Shown: positions 19,071 to 27,001 of the stretch, piece after piece
How the letters are laid out: every line of letters begins with the position of its first letter
Numbering within the stretch: position 1 is the first letter of the stretch
NCBI GenBank assembly: GCA_024680925.1
Contig: JAILBM010000270.1
Span: 1-34,741, forward strand
Length of the DNA stretch: 34,741 nt
Source: Butyrivibrio sp.
GTDB lineage: Bacteria; Bacillota; Clostridia; Lachnospirales; Lachnospiraceae
Direction of reading: 5' to 3'
Notes under the pieces: generated by a model
The model's database searches: none
Told to the model about the DNA's origin: nothing
Seen by the model: only the letters and a program-made list of their open reading frames with translations
Made by a program: the position numbers and the translations under genes

Positions 19071-19115
19071 GCAAATAGGCCATTATAAGGCGACTTCGTC
19101 GCAGGGCCTATTTGC
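19071..19115 (+). repeat. Hairpin 2 in the codY leader
   Basis: An 11-bp perfect outer stem GCAAATAGGCC (19071-19081) / GGCCTATTTGC (19105-19115), with an inner GCGAC-ttc-GTCGC hairpin at 19090-19102. The stem is followed by CTTTTGT, so it could act as a weak terminator or attenuator in front of codY. Its 3' half belongs to the dispersed repeat described at 19080-19188. Confidence 0.75.
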
Positions 19116-19188
19116 CTTTTGTATCACTTCTTACGAAATCCGCAGTAAATGCGGATTTCTGATTGTAGGTAACGAAAACACATGCATA
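19080..19188 (+). repeat. Dispersed intergenic repeat, copy A
   Basis: This stretch aligns with the reverse complement of 34497-34601. Shared blocks include CGCAGGGC-TTATTT, CTTGTATCACTT-CTTA and GTGCGGATTTCTG with its flank. It ends with the palindrome GAAATCCGCA-gtaaa-TGCGGATTTC (19135-19159), also present at 4823-4847. No coding potential is evident. Confidence 0.75.
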
Positions 19189-19207
19189 TTTGAAAAGGAG
19201 ATACACA

Positions 19208-19987
19208 ATGAGCAGTGTACAGCTGTTGGATAAGACTAGGAAAATCGGTAAATTATTGCACAATAACAGTTCCGGTAAAGTAGTTTTTAACGATATTTGT
19301 AAGGTACTATGCGACATATTATCTTCCAATATGCTGGTAATCAGTAAAAAGGGAAAAGTACTTGGATATGGAGAAACACCCTCAACAGAGACAATAACAG
19401 ATCTTGTTGAGAACAGAGTGGGAAGTTTTATTGATCCACTTTTAAATGACAGGCTGCTGGCCGTTCTCTCTACAAAAGAAAATGTAAATCTTGCAACTCT
19501 TGGATTTGAAAAAATTGATACTTCAAGATATCAGGGAATTATTGCACCCATAGAGATTGCGGGAGAGAGACTGGGAACATTATTTATTTATAAGATGGAC
19601 CAGCCATATGACATAGATGATATTATTTTGTGTGAATATGGAACAACTGTTGTAGGTCTTGAAATGCTTCGTGCAGTTAATGAAGAAAGTGCAGAAGAAA
19701 ATCGTAAAGTAGCTGTTGTTAAGTCAGCAATCAATACTCTGTCTTTTTCTGAAATGGAAGCCATCGTTCATATATTCGATGAACTTGACGGAACAGAGGG
19801 AGTACTTGTAGCAAGTAAGATTGCAGACAGAGTTGGCATTACACGAAGTGTTATCGTCAATGCTCTTAGAAAATTTGAAAGTGCCGGTGTAATCGAATCA
19901 AGATCATCAGGAATGAAAGGCACATATATCAAGGTTTTGAATGATGCTGTATTTGACGAACTTAGTAAACTAAAGCAGGAAATGTAA
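19208..19987 (+). CDS. codY: GTP-sensing transcriptional repressor CodY
   Basis: A 259-residue protein, the standard CodY length. The N-terminal GAF domain (about 1-155), which binds branched-chain amino acids, is followed by a linker with GTP-responsive function and a winged helix-turn-helix (ASKIADRVGITRSVIVNALR, about 200-220) that is highly conserved in CodY. It represses stationary-phase, transport and often motility genes when GTP and isoleucine are plentiful. A TTG at 19190 would add six residues, but the ATG at 19208 has AAGGAG at 7-nt spacing and is preferred. codY immediately upstream of flgB is a conserved arrangement with Bacillus. Confidence 0.96.
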   Translation: MSSVQLLDKTRKIGKLLHNNSSGKVVFNDICKVLCDILSSNMLVISKKGKVLGYGETPSTETITDLVENRVGSFIDPLLNDRLLAVLSTKENVNLATLGFEKIDTSRYQGIIAPIEIAGERLGTLFIYKMDQPYDIDDIILCEYGTTVVGLEMLRAVNEESAEENRKVAVVKSAINTLSFSEMEAIVHIFDELDGTEGVLVASKIADRVGITRSVIVNALRKFESAGVIESRSSGMKGTYIKVLNDAVFDELSKLKQEM

Positions 19988-19998
19988 TCAGCCGATAA
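19971..19998 (+). promoter_or_regulatory. Sigma-28 (SigD/FliA)-like promoter at the codY 3' end
   Basis: TAAA (19971-19974), 16-nt spacer, GCCGATAA (19991-19998). The known consensus is TAAA-N15-GCCGATAA/T, so both boxes match exactly and the spacer is one base long. The -35 box lies in the last codons of codY and the -10 just after its stop. A transcript would start near 20005, about 20 nt before the terminator at 20026. Confidence 0.5.
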
Positions 19999-20025
19999 AT
20001 TATGTGACAGGATGGATGAAGATGA

Positions 20026-20054
20026 AGGGACTTATCATTATGGTAAGTCCTTTT
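20026..20054 (+). terminator. Terminator between codY and the flagellar operon
   Basis: A stem GGACTTA (20028-20034) / TAAGTCC (20044-20050), extendable through CAT/ATG across one mismatch, is followed by TTTT. It lies between codY and the flgB promoter and should largely separate the two transcription units. Confidence 0.8.
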
Positions 20055-20068
20055 AATATATTTATAAA

Positions 20069-20097
20069 AATACTAGAAATAGTATTAAAAAATACTA
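20069..20097 (+). promoter_or_regulatory. Triplet of AATACTA half-sites, candidate flagellar operator
   Basis: AATACTA occurs at 20069-20075, inverted as TAGTATT at 20080-20086, and again directly at 20091-20097. The three starts are exactly 11 bp apart, about one helical turn. The first two form a palindrome with a 4-bp spacer. They lie 40-68 bp upstream of the predicted flgB -35 box. The binding protein is unknown; the site is not a good match to the CodY box. Confidence 0.5.
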
Positions 20098-20136
20098 AAA
20101 ACACAATATGAAGTGGGATTATTTTGCTCTGAACTA

Positions 20137-20165
20137 TTGATATTTAATGCAAAAAATCATAATAT
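20137..20165 (+). promoter_or_regulatory. Candidate sigma-A promoter of the flagellar operon
   Basis: TTGATA (20137-20142), 17-nt spacer, TAATAT (20160-20165). Start near 20172, leader of about 50 nt before flgB. Its -10 box is the same as that proposed for codY. Confidence 0.45.
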
Positions 20166-20220
20166 AGTGATAAGGTATAGCTTAAATTCGGAGTTTTATG
20201 CCTATGAGGGAGGTATAAAT

Positions 20221-20610
20221 ATGATCAATAGTAATGCTTTTGATTATATAAATGTTCTGGACAAGGCTGCTGATGCATCCTGGACCAGAAACGAGGTTAT
20301 AGCCAATAATATTGCCAATGTTGACACACCCGGTTATAAGAGACAGGATGTGGCCTTTGAAGACGAGCTTAAAAGAGCTCTTGGCAATTCCAGATATACT
20401 TCAATGGATTCTAAGGTTGCGGGTATAAAAACTACGCGACTGTCAGCAAGAGTTGTTAATGATTACTCTAATTTCTCATATAGACTCGATGGTAACAACG
20501 TTGATATTGATACAGAAAACGTTACCCTTGCAGCCAATCAGCTTAAATACAATGGTTTAACTACATCCATTACCGCTGAATTCACCAATCTGCAAAAGGT
20601 ATTGACCTGA
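20221..20610 (+). CDS. flgB: Flagellar basal-body proximal rod protein FlgB
   Basis: A 129-residue rod protein of normal FlgB length. It has the N-terminal rod/hook motif NNIANVDTPGYKRQDVAFE and a C-terminal helical segment ending in FTNLQKVLT. With FlgC, FlgF, FlgG and FliE it builds the drive-shaft rod after export by the type III apparatus, without a signal peptide. The open frame extends upstream to an ATG at 20113, but that lies before the predicted promoter; the ATG at 20221 follows GAGGGAGG and starts where the family begins. It is the first gene of the flagellar operon. Confidence 0.95.
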   Translation: MINSNAFDYINVLDKAADASWTRNEVIANNIANVDTPGYKRQDVAFEDELKRALGNSRYTSMDSKVAGIKTTRLSARVVNDYSNFSYRLDGNNVDIDTENVTLAANQLKYNGLTTSITAEFTNLQKVLT

Positions 20611-20658
20611 TATTGAAACATTTTTTCTTTTAACCGTATTTCATGAGGGGAAACAGTT

Positions 20659-21108
20659 ATGAGTATATTTGATTCTTTTAATATTAATTCATCAGGTATG
20701 ACGGCCCAGAGATTCAGAATGGATATCATCTCTGAAAATATCGCCAATGCCAATACTACAAGAACAGAAGATGGTACACCTTATGTCAGAAAGGTTGTAA
20801 CTTTCACAGAAAAAGGTAACCAGACGCCTTTTAGCCGAATTTTAAATGAACGTCTTGACCATTATTCGGGGCGCGGCGTAAAGGTTACTCAGGTATCTGA
20901 AGACACCTGGACTCAGATGAATGTAGTCTACGATCCTTCACATCCCGATGCTGACGAGAACGGATATGTTACATATCCTAACGTTAATACGGTTACAGAA
21001 ATGACTAACCTTATTGATGCCAGCAGATCCTATGAAGCAAATGCGACAGCCTTTCAGGCAAGTAAATCAATAGCATCAAAAGGACTTACTATAGGTGGAT
21101 TGTCATAA
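20659..21108 (+). CDS. flgC: Flagellar basal-body rod protein FlgC
   Basis: A 149-residue rod protein starting MSIFDSFNINSSGMTAQRFRMD. It has the rod signature ENIANANTTRTEDGTPYVRK and a C-terminal segment MTNLIDASRSYEANATAFQASK characteristic of FlgC/FlgG/FlgE coiled-coil ends. It lies 48 nt after flgB with an AGGGG site. It forms part of the proximal rod. Confidence 0.97.
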   Translation: MSIFDSFNINSSGMTAQRFRMDIISENIANANTTRTEDGTPYVRKVVTFTEKGNQTPFSRILNERLDHYSGRGVKVTQVSEDTWTQMNVVYDPSHPDADENGYVTYPNVNTVTEMTNLIDASRSYEANATAFQASKSIASKGLTIGGLS

Positions 21109-21143
21109 AATTTCTGAAAATAGTATGAGGGAGAGTAGCAAAT

Positions 21144-21485
21144 ATGGCTGATATCGATATCGCGAGTTTAAGACTGGTTCATTCAGGTGTTATTGCAGCA
21201 GCTGAGGATAAATACAGCAGAGTTTACAATATTTTAGATGATAATTCAGGGAAAGCAGATTCTTTTTCCAGAATATTTAATAAAGCAGTAGATAATATCA
21301 ATACGACAAATGCTTATCTGTCAGATGCGGAAAATGAAGAAATCAGATGGGCTTTGGGAGAAACTGATAATACTCATGATCTTGCCATTGCTCTTCAGAA
21401 AGCTCAGGTTGCACTACAGTATACCGTAGCGGTAAGGGACAGAGCAGTACAGGCTTATCAGGAGATCATGCAGATGCAGATTTGA
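21144..21485 (+). CDS. fliE: Flagellar hook-basal body complex protein FliE
   Basis: A 113-residue protein with the FliE C-terminal half (HDLAIALQKAQVALQYTVAVRD, then AYQEIMQMQI). FliE is the adaptor between the membrane-embedded MS ring/export gate and the rod, and one of the first exported components. Position between flgC and fliF is canonical. The ribosome binding site is GAGGGAGAG. Confidence 0.95.
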   Translation: MADIDIASLRLVHSGVIAAAEDKYSRVYNILDDNSGKADSFSRIFNKAVDNINTTNAYLSDAENEEIRWALGETDNTHDLAIALQKAQVALQYTVAVRDRAVQAYQEIMQMQI

Positions 21486-21539
21486 TTTTTGTATTGTATT
21501 TATCGGGGTTGGAGTTTTTTATGAAAGGGGAGAAAAACA

Positions 21540-23165
21540 ATGCCTGCACGAATCAGAGCCTTGTTAGATAAAGTTTTAGAGTGGTGGAATAAATTCACAA
21601 CCAAACAAAAGACGCTTATCATAAGCGTTATTTCCGGTGCAGTGGTGACTGTTATTATCCTGGTCACCGTTCTCAATCAGCCAAGATATGTACTTTTAGT
21701 AGATGCTGAATCTACCAAGGAAGCTTCTGAAGTAACGGATCTTCTTTCGGGTGAAGGCATTACTTACGTGACGTCTTCAGATGGATTACAGATAAAGGTT
21801 TTGGAGAAGGACGAAGCTACGGCTTCCCTTCTTCTTGGAGCCAATGACATTCCTTCTGTGGGATACAGCATAGATAATGTCACAACAGGGAGCTTTTCTA
21901 CTACAGAATCTGACAAGCAAAAAAAGTATGTATACTATCTGGAGAGCAGACTAGAAAGTCAGTTTATAACTTCCTTTGATGCCATTGAAGAGGCACGTGT
22001 GGAGCTTAATATTCCGGAAAATAACGGAACACTTATTTCAGAAACAAAAGAAGCTTCTGCAAGTATAGTTCTTCAGCTTAATCCTGCATTTGAGTTTAAT
22101 GAAGATAATGCTTCTTATCTTGCAAGGGCTGTTTCAACGGCTCTTGGTAATACAACAACCAATAATATTGTCATATTGGATACTGCAGGCAATATGCTTT
22201 TTTCCGGAAGTGAAGAATCAACTGTAGCGGGACTTGCCAGTACACAGCTTACAGTCAAATCCAAGGCAGAACAGCAGCTTAAGAACTCTGTCAAAAGTGT
22301 TCTTCTTGGAACCAATAAATATGACAACATTGAGGTTGCCAGCAATCTTGTAATAGACTTTTCCAATATAGAAAATGTAACTCATAATTACACACCGGCT
22401 GATGATCAGACTCAGGGTGTGCTTAGTCATGAGGATACCTATACAGCAGAAAACGTTAATGGAATCAGCGGTATTCCGGGAACAGATTCCAATGAAGATG
22501 ATGAAACCACTTATGTAACCCAGGATAATGAAAACTCTTCTTCAACAATTGAAGAGATTTCCAGAGATTATCTTCCAAACGAATCAATCACAACCACCAC
22601 AACTCCCGGCGGAACTGTTAATTATGATGATTCGTCGATTTCTGTAACGGCAATTAATTATGTAATTGTAAAAGAGGATGATTATGTTCCTTCAGAACAT
22701 GGAGATATGGACTGGGAAGCTTATAAAGCAGCTAATGTGGATCCGGTGGTTATTGAGGAAGATCTTACTTCGGATATAGATGTTATTGCCAAGGCTACAG
22801 GAATTGCAACAGGCAATATAGCTTTGGCTGCTTACAATCAAAATGTTTATTTTGACTCCGAGGGAACAAATATTTCCCTTACAGATATACTTCAGATTGT
22901 GCTGATTCTTGTTATTCTTGGACTTCTTGCCTTTGTAGTACTAAGAAGTATGATGACAGAAAAACAGCAGCAGGAGGAAGAAGAGGTTCCGGAACAGCTT
23001 TCTGTTGAACAGCTTCTTGAATCACAACCGATGGAAGAGGCTCTTGAGAATATTGAAATGGATGAGGGATCAGAAACCAAACGACTTATCGAGAAGTTTA
23101 TTGACGAAAATCCGGAAGCCGCAGCAAATCTTTTGCGTAACTGGTTAAATGAGGAGTATAGCTGA
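21540..23165 (+). CDS. fliF: Flagellar MS-ring protein FliF
   Basis: A 541-residue membrane protein of normal FliF length. There is a transmembrane helix near residues 25-46, YscJ/FliF ring-building domains (about 47-220), a low-complexity Ser/Thr/Asp-rich loop (about 280-370), a second transmembrane helix near 449-471 and a cytoplasmic tail ending ENPEAAANLLRNWL that binds FliG. It forms the ring in the cytoplasmic membrane on which switch and export gate assemble. fliG follows 54 nt downstream. Confidence 0.97.
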   Translation: MPARIRALLDKVLEWWNKFTTKQKTLIISVISGAVVTVIILVTVLNQPRYVLLVDAESTKEASEVTDLLSGEGITYVTSSDGLQIKVLEKDEATASLLLGANDIPSVGYSIDNVTTGSFSTTESDKQKKYVYYLESRLESQFITSFDAIEEARVELNIPENNGTLISETKEASASIVLQLNPAFEFNEDNASYLARAVSTALGNTTTNNIVILDTAGNMLFSGSEESTVAGLASTQLTVKSKAEQQLKNSVKSVLLGTNKYDNIEVASNLVIDFSNIENVTHNYTPADDQTQGVLSHEDTYTAENVNGISGIPGTDSNEDDETTYVTQDNENSSSTIEEISRDYLPNESITTTTTPGGTVNYDDSSISVTAINYVIVKEDDYVPSEHGDMDWEAYKAANVDPVVIEEDLTSDIDVIAKATGIATGNIALAAYNQNVYFDSEGTNISLTDILQIVLILVILGLLAFVVLRSMMTEKQQQEEEEVPEQLSVEQLLESQPMEEALENIEMDEGSETKRLIEKFIDENPEAAANLLRNWLNEEYS

Positions 23166-23219
23166 TCTTAGATAAAAATGGGGTACTGTATATTATAGCA
23201 GTGGATAGGGGTGAATTTT

Positions 23220-24266
23220 ATGCCAGATGAAGATTATAGTTCAGGTGCCAGCGATGCCGCTCTCACAGCTGACCTGTCAGGCACACAAAAAGCAGCAATA
23301 CTGCTCATAGCACTTGGTCCGGAGAAATCATCTTTGCTTTTTAAGCATCTTAAGGAAGATGAAATCGAGGAGCTGACATTGGAAATAGCCAATACCAGGA
23401 GTATAACACCTCAGATCAAGGAAGCTGTTATAAATGAGTTTTATGGCATTTGTCTTGCTCAGCAGTATATTGCCGAAGGCGGTATTAACTATGCCAAAGA
23501 GCTTCTTGAAAAAGCCCTTGGTGAAGATAAGGCTATGGATGTTATCAGTAAGCTGACAGCATCACTGCAGGTAAAGCCTTTCGAATTCATACGAAAGACC
23601 GATCCTTCTCAGCTTCTTACCTTTATTCAGGATGAACATCCACAGACCATAGCACTTATTTTGTCTTACATGTCACCGGCACAAAGCTCGATGATATTAT
23701 CAGCTCTTCCTCCTGAGAGGCAGGCTGATGTAACCAAGCGTATAGCAACCATGGACAGAACAAGTCCGGAAACCATAAAGGATGTGGAAAGAGTATTGGA
23801 ATCAAAGTTGTCTTCACTTGTAAATCAGGACTTCACTATTATCGGTGGTGTCGATGCTGTTGTTGAAATCCTCAATACAGTTGACAGAGCTACAGAGAAA
23901 CATATTATGGAAACTCTGGAAATCGAAGAGCCGGAGCTTGCAGACGAGATCAGAAAAAAGATGTTCGTATTCGAAGACGTACTTCTTTTGGACGACAGAT
24001 CCATACAGAGAGTGCTGCGTGATGTTGATAACAGCGATCTTGCCCTTGCATGTAAAGGTGCTACGGAGAATGTACAGACAGCCATATTTAATAACCTTTC
24101 AAAGCGTCTTGCCGTTATGATCAAGGAAGATATGGATTTCATGGGGCCTGTACGTATGAAGGATGTTGAGGAAGCACAGCAGAAGATAGTTAATGTTATC
24201 AGAAAGCTTGAAGACTCCGGTGAGATTGTAATCTCCAGAGGTGGAGGTGATGAGCTGGTTGTCTAA
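23220..24266 (+). CDS. fliG: Flagellar motor switch protein FliG
   Basis: A 348-residue C-ring protein with three FliG domains. The N-terminal domain includes LSGTQKAAILLIALGPEKSS, the middle has the conserved DEHPQTIALILSYM, and the C-terminal torque domain has VFEDVLLLDDRSIQRVLRDV with the charged residues that meet MotA. The frame extends back to a GTG at 23211, but the ATG at 23220 sits 8 nt after AGGGG and is taken as start. Its 3' end overlaps fliH by 17 nt. Confidence 0.97.
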   Translation: MPDEDYSSGASDAALTADLSGTQKAAILLIALGPEKSSLLFKHLKEDEIEELTLEIANTRSITPQIKEAVINEFYGICLAQQYIAEGGINYAKELLEKALGEDKAMDVISKLTASLQVKPFEFIRKTDPSQLLTFIQDEHPQTIALILSYMSPAQSSMILSALPPERQADVTKRIATMDRTSPETIKDVERVLESKLSSLVNQDFTIIGGVDAVVEILNTVDRATEKHIMETLEIEEPELADEIRKKMFVFEDVLLLDDRSIQRVLRDVDNSDLALACKGATENVQTAIFNNLSKRLAVMIKEDMDFMGPVRMKDVEEAQQKIVNVIRKLEDSGEIVISRGGGDELVV

Positions 24267-25149
24267 GAATTTGTATAAATCCAATTGGGTAACTATTGAA
24301 AGACAGGGCAAAAGAGTTATTGATAACAATGATCTGGCCCAGAAAAGAATAGATGATTTTAATCTGCAGGAAAGACAAAGACTTGCTCAGCAGCTGGTGG
24401 CAGAAGGAAATGGTGAGAATGTAAATTCCGACTTTGTAGAAGGTCTGGATGCCATGCAGATAAGCAGACTTACTGAGGATTTTGGTGATGCGGAAGCATC
24501 AGATCTAGGAGGGTTTGCAGAACCGGATGAAGATACACAGGCTATGGTTCAGCAGCAGATTGATGCAATGATGGCTGATGCCCAGGCTCAGGCTCAGGCA
24601 ATTATAGATAATGCCCAGGCCCAGGCTGAACAAATAATGAATGAGTATGCAGAGCAGGGAAGAGCTCAAGGGTACCAGGAAGGCTTTGATCAGGGCAAAC
24701 GTGAAGCTGACAATATAGTTGCGCAGGCTAATGAGGATAGAGTAAGGCTTGAGGGCGAATACCAACAACTTGTGGATGAGCTTGAACCTCAAATGGTAGA
24801 TGCTCTAACAGATATTTTTGAACATGTTTTTAATATAGATTTCCGGGAAGATAAATCCATAGTTCTGCATCTGTTACAGAACACCTTAAGCCGTGTTGAA
24901 CCCGGAAATAATATGATTGTTCATGTTTCTTCTATGGATTATGACATGGTTACAGATGAAAGGAACCGCCTTGAAGAGGCAGTTACAACACCAAATGCAT
25001 CCCTTGAAATAATTGAAGATCCCATGCTTAAGGAAAATGAGTGCATAGTTGAAACTGATGGGGGAGTATTTGATTGTAGTGTGGGAGTAGAACTTTCAGA
25101 GCTTACAAGAAAGCTTAAGTTATTATCCTTTGACAGAAAGCGTAATTAA
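24250..25149 (+). CDS. fliH: Flagellar export regulator FliH
   Basis: A 299-residue protein with an N-terminal LSKNLYKSNWV segment typical of clostridial FliH. A long Ala/Gln-rich coiled coil (about 105-175) contains glycine-spaced steps GYQEGFDQGKREAD. The C-terminal domain (about 180-299) ends in GVELSELTRKLKLLSF, like V-ATPase E subunit peripheral stalks. It binds and restrains the FliI ATPase and tethers it to the export gate. ATG 24250 is chosen because AGAGG at 24237-24241 gives 8-nt spacing; GTG 24247 is possible. The 17-nt overlap with fliG implies coupling. Confidence 0.92.
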   Translation: MSWLSKNLYKSNWVTIERQGKRVIDNNDLAQKRIDDFNLQERQRLAQQLVAEGNGENVNSDFVEGLDAMQISRLTEDFGDAEASDLGGFAEPDEDTQAMVQQQIDAMMADAQAQAQAIIDNAQAQAEQIMNEYAEQGRAQGYQEGFDQGKREADNIVAQANEDRVRLEGEYQQLVDELEPQMVDALTDIFEHVFNIDFREDKSIVLHLLQNTLSRVEPGNNMIVHVSSMDYDMVTDERNRLEEAVTTPNASLEIIEDPMLKENECIVETDGGVFDCSVGVELSELTRKLKLLSFDRKRN

Positions 25150-25161
25150 AGGGGTACTTTT

Positions 25162-26514
25162 TTGCTGACAAGTAAAATTGATTTTGATAAATACAAAAAA
25201 CTTCAGAATCTGCCTTTTTACAGAATGAGTGGAAAGGTCATAAATGTAGTTGGACTGACTATAGAATCTGCAGGGCCTGATGCCAAAATGGGAGATATCT
25301 GCTGGATTTATCCAAAGAAAAAAGACAGTGATATATCCTCATCTTCTGGCAGGCCTACAATGGCAGAGGTGGTTGGATTTAAAAATAATCATGTTCAGCT
25401 TATGCCTTATGAAAATACCAGCGGTATCGGAAGCGGAAGCATTGTGGAAAATACAGATGCTCCCCTTAGGGTAAATGTAGGTGACGGACTCCTGGGGCAA
25501 ACTCTTGACGGACTTGGCAGGATAGATGGTACTTCCTATGGTAAAGGGACAATGCTTGAGAACGGAATTTCCTATTCTGTAGAAAATCAGCCTCCGGATC
25601 CTATGTCGAGAGACCCTATTTCAGATGTCCTTCCTCTTGGGGTAAAGGCAGTGGACGGACTTCTTACAGTTGGCAAAGGTCAGCGTATCGGAATATTTGC
25701 AGGTTCAGGTGTTGGTAAGTCCACACTTCTTGGAATGTTTGCAAGAAATACTGCTGCTGATATAAATGTCATTGCTCTTATAGGAGAGCGTGGAAGAGAG
25801 GTTAGAGAATTCATAGAACGAGATCTGGGACCTGAAGGCATGGCAAGGAGTGTTGTGGTAGTTGCCACCTCCGACAAACCTGCCCTGGAAAGATTAAAGG
25901 CTGCCAAGACAGCTACATCCATTGCAGAGTATTTCAGAGATCAGGGTAAAGATGTTCTTCTTATGATGGATTCTCTTACACGTTTTTCCATGGCTCAAAG
26001 GGAAATCGGCCTTGCTAACGGTGAACCTCCTGTTTCAAGAGGTTATCCCCCATCAGTGTATGCTGAAATGCCAAAGCTTTTGGAGAGGGCGGGAAAGTCC
26101 AGAAAAGGTTCTATTACAGGTCTTTATACCGTTCTTGTTGATGGTGACGATTTTAATGAACCTATTACCGACCTTGCACGTTCAATTCTTGATGGCCATA
26201 TAGTTCTTAATCGTAAGCTGGCGCAAAAAAATCATTATCCTGCCATAGATGTATTGGCGAGTATTTCAAGATGTATGAGTGCCATAGCATCTCCTGAACA
26301 GAAAAACGCAGCAGGAAAAATGAAAAATGTAATGGCTACCTACAATGATGCAGAGGATCTTATAAATATTGGTGCTTATAAATCCGGTGCCAATAAAAAC
26401 ATTGATTATGCTATAGCCAAGATAGAACAGGTAAACAGGTTTCTTATGCAGTCTACCGATGAGAAATTTACTTTTGAACAAATTGTTGCAGAACTGGAGA
26501 GCATGTTTAAGTAA
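25162..26514 (+). CDS. fliI: Flagellum-specific ATPase FliI
   Basis: A 450-residue rotary-type ATPase with Walker A GSGVGKST (about 181-188), the conserved ALIGERGREVREFIE, Walker B LLMMDSLTRF and SVYAEMPKLLERAGKS. It powers unfolding and delivery of flagellar substrates to the export gate with FliH and FliJ. The start is a TTG at 25162 with AAAGGGG at 7-nt spacing; the first ATG would be at codon 22 and would remove conserved N-terminal sequence. It lies 12 nt after fliH. Confidence 0.97.
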   Translation: MLTSKIDFDKYKKLQNLPFYRMSGKVINVVGLTIESAGPDAKMGDICWIYPKKKDSDISSSSGRPTMAEVVGFKNNHVQLMPYENTSGIGSGSIVENTDAPLRVNVGDGLLGQTLDGLGRIDGTSYGKGTMLENGISYSVENQPPDPMSRDPISDVLPLGVKAVDGLLTVGKGQRIGIFAGSGVGKSTLLGMFARNTAADINVIALIGERGREVREFIERDLGPEGMARSVVVVATSDKPALERLKAAKTATSIAEYFRDQGKDVLLMMDSLTRFSMAQREIGLANGEPPVSRGYPPSVYAEMPKLLERAGKSRKGSITGLYTVLVDGDDFNEPITDLARSILDGHIVLNRKLAQKNHYPAIDVLASISRCMSAIASPEQKNAAGKMKNVMATYNDAEDLINIGAYKSGANKNIDYAIAKIEQVNRFLMQSTDEKFTFEQIVAELESMFK

Positions 26515-26527
26515 GGATGGATGATGT

Positions 26528-26980
26528 ATGGCAAAATTTGTATATTCCATGCAGACAATTCTTAATATAAAACAGAAAACAGAAGACCAGATAAAAATGG
26601 AGTTTGCCGAGGCTCAGATAAGGCTTAACAATGAAGTTGATAAGCTTAATGAACTAAGGGGGCGAAAGGTTTCCTATATTGAATATGGAGTGGAGCTTAG
26701 AAAACAAACTCTTAACGTACAGGAAATTGCTGATACTAATTATGCCGTTGCGCAGATGGATGTTCTGATAAAACAACAGGAGCAAGTGGTTCAGTATTAC
26801 AGAATGGAGTATGAAAAGGTTAGAGCAAAGCTAAACAGAGCCGTTCAGGAAAGGAAAATGCAGGAAAAGCTAAGAGAAAGAGCTTTTGAACAGTTTCTTG
26901 AAGAAGAAAAGGCTGCTGAATTTAAAGAAATGGACCAGAGAACCAGCTTTACCTATGGTCAGAAAATACAAGAACAATAA
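26528..26980 (+). CDS. fliJ: Flagellar export chaperone FliJ
   Basis: A 150-residue, almost wholly helical coiled-coil protein (long Lys/Glu/Gln heptads, for example KQQEQVVQYYRMEYEKVRAK) starting KFVYSMQTILNIKQK, a classic FliJ N-terminus. FliJ is the central stalk of the FliI hexamer and recycles export chaperones. It starts 14 nt after fliI behind AAGGATGG. Confidence 0.92.
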   Translation: MAKFVYSMQTILNIKQKTEDQIKMEFAEAQIRLNNEVDKLNELRGRKVSYIEYGVELRKQTLNVQEIADTNYAVAQMDVLIKQQEQVVQYYRMEYEKVRAKLNRAVQERKMQEKLRERAFEQFLEEEKAAEFKEMDQRTSFTYGQKIQEQ

Positions 26981-27001
26981 TAACTACAGGCGGGGAAATA
27001 A

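Noticed and set aside
20069-20086. Possible CodY box upstream of flgB
   Set aside because: Compared with AATTTTCWGAAAATT only about half of the positions agree, so CodY binding is not supported by sequence.
20113-20220. Upstream in-frame start that would lengthen FlgB by 36 residues
   Set aside because: It lies before the predicted promoter, has no ribosome binding site and adds sequence absent from the FlgB family; ATG 20221 has GAGGGAGG.
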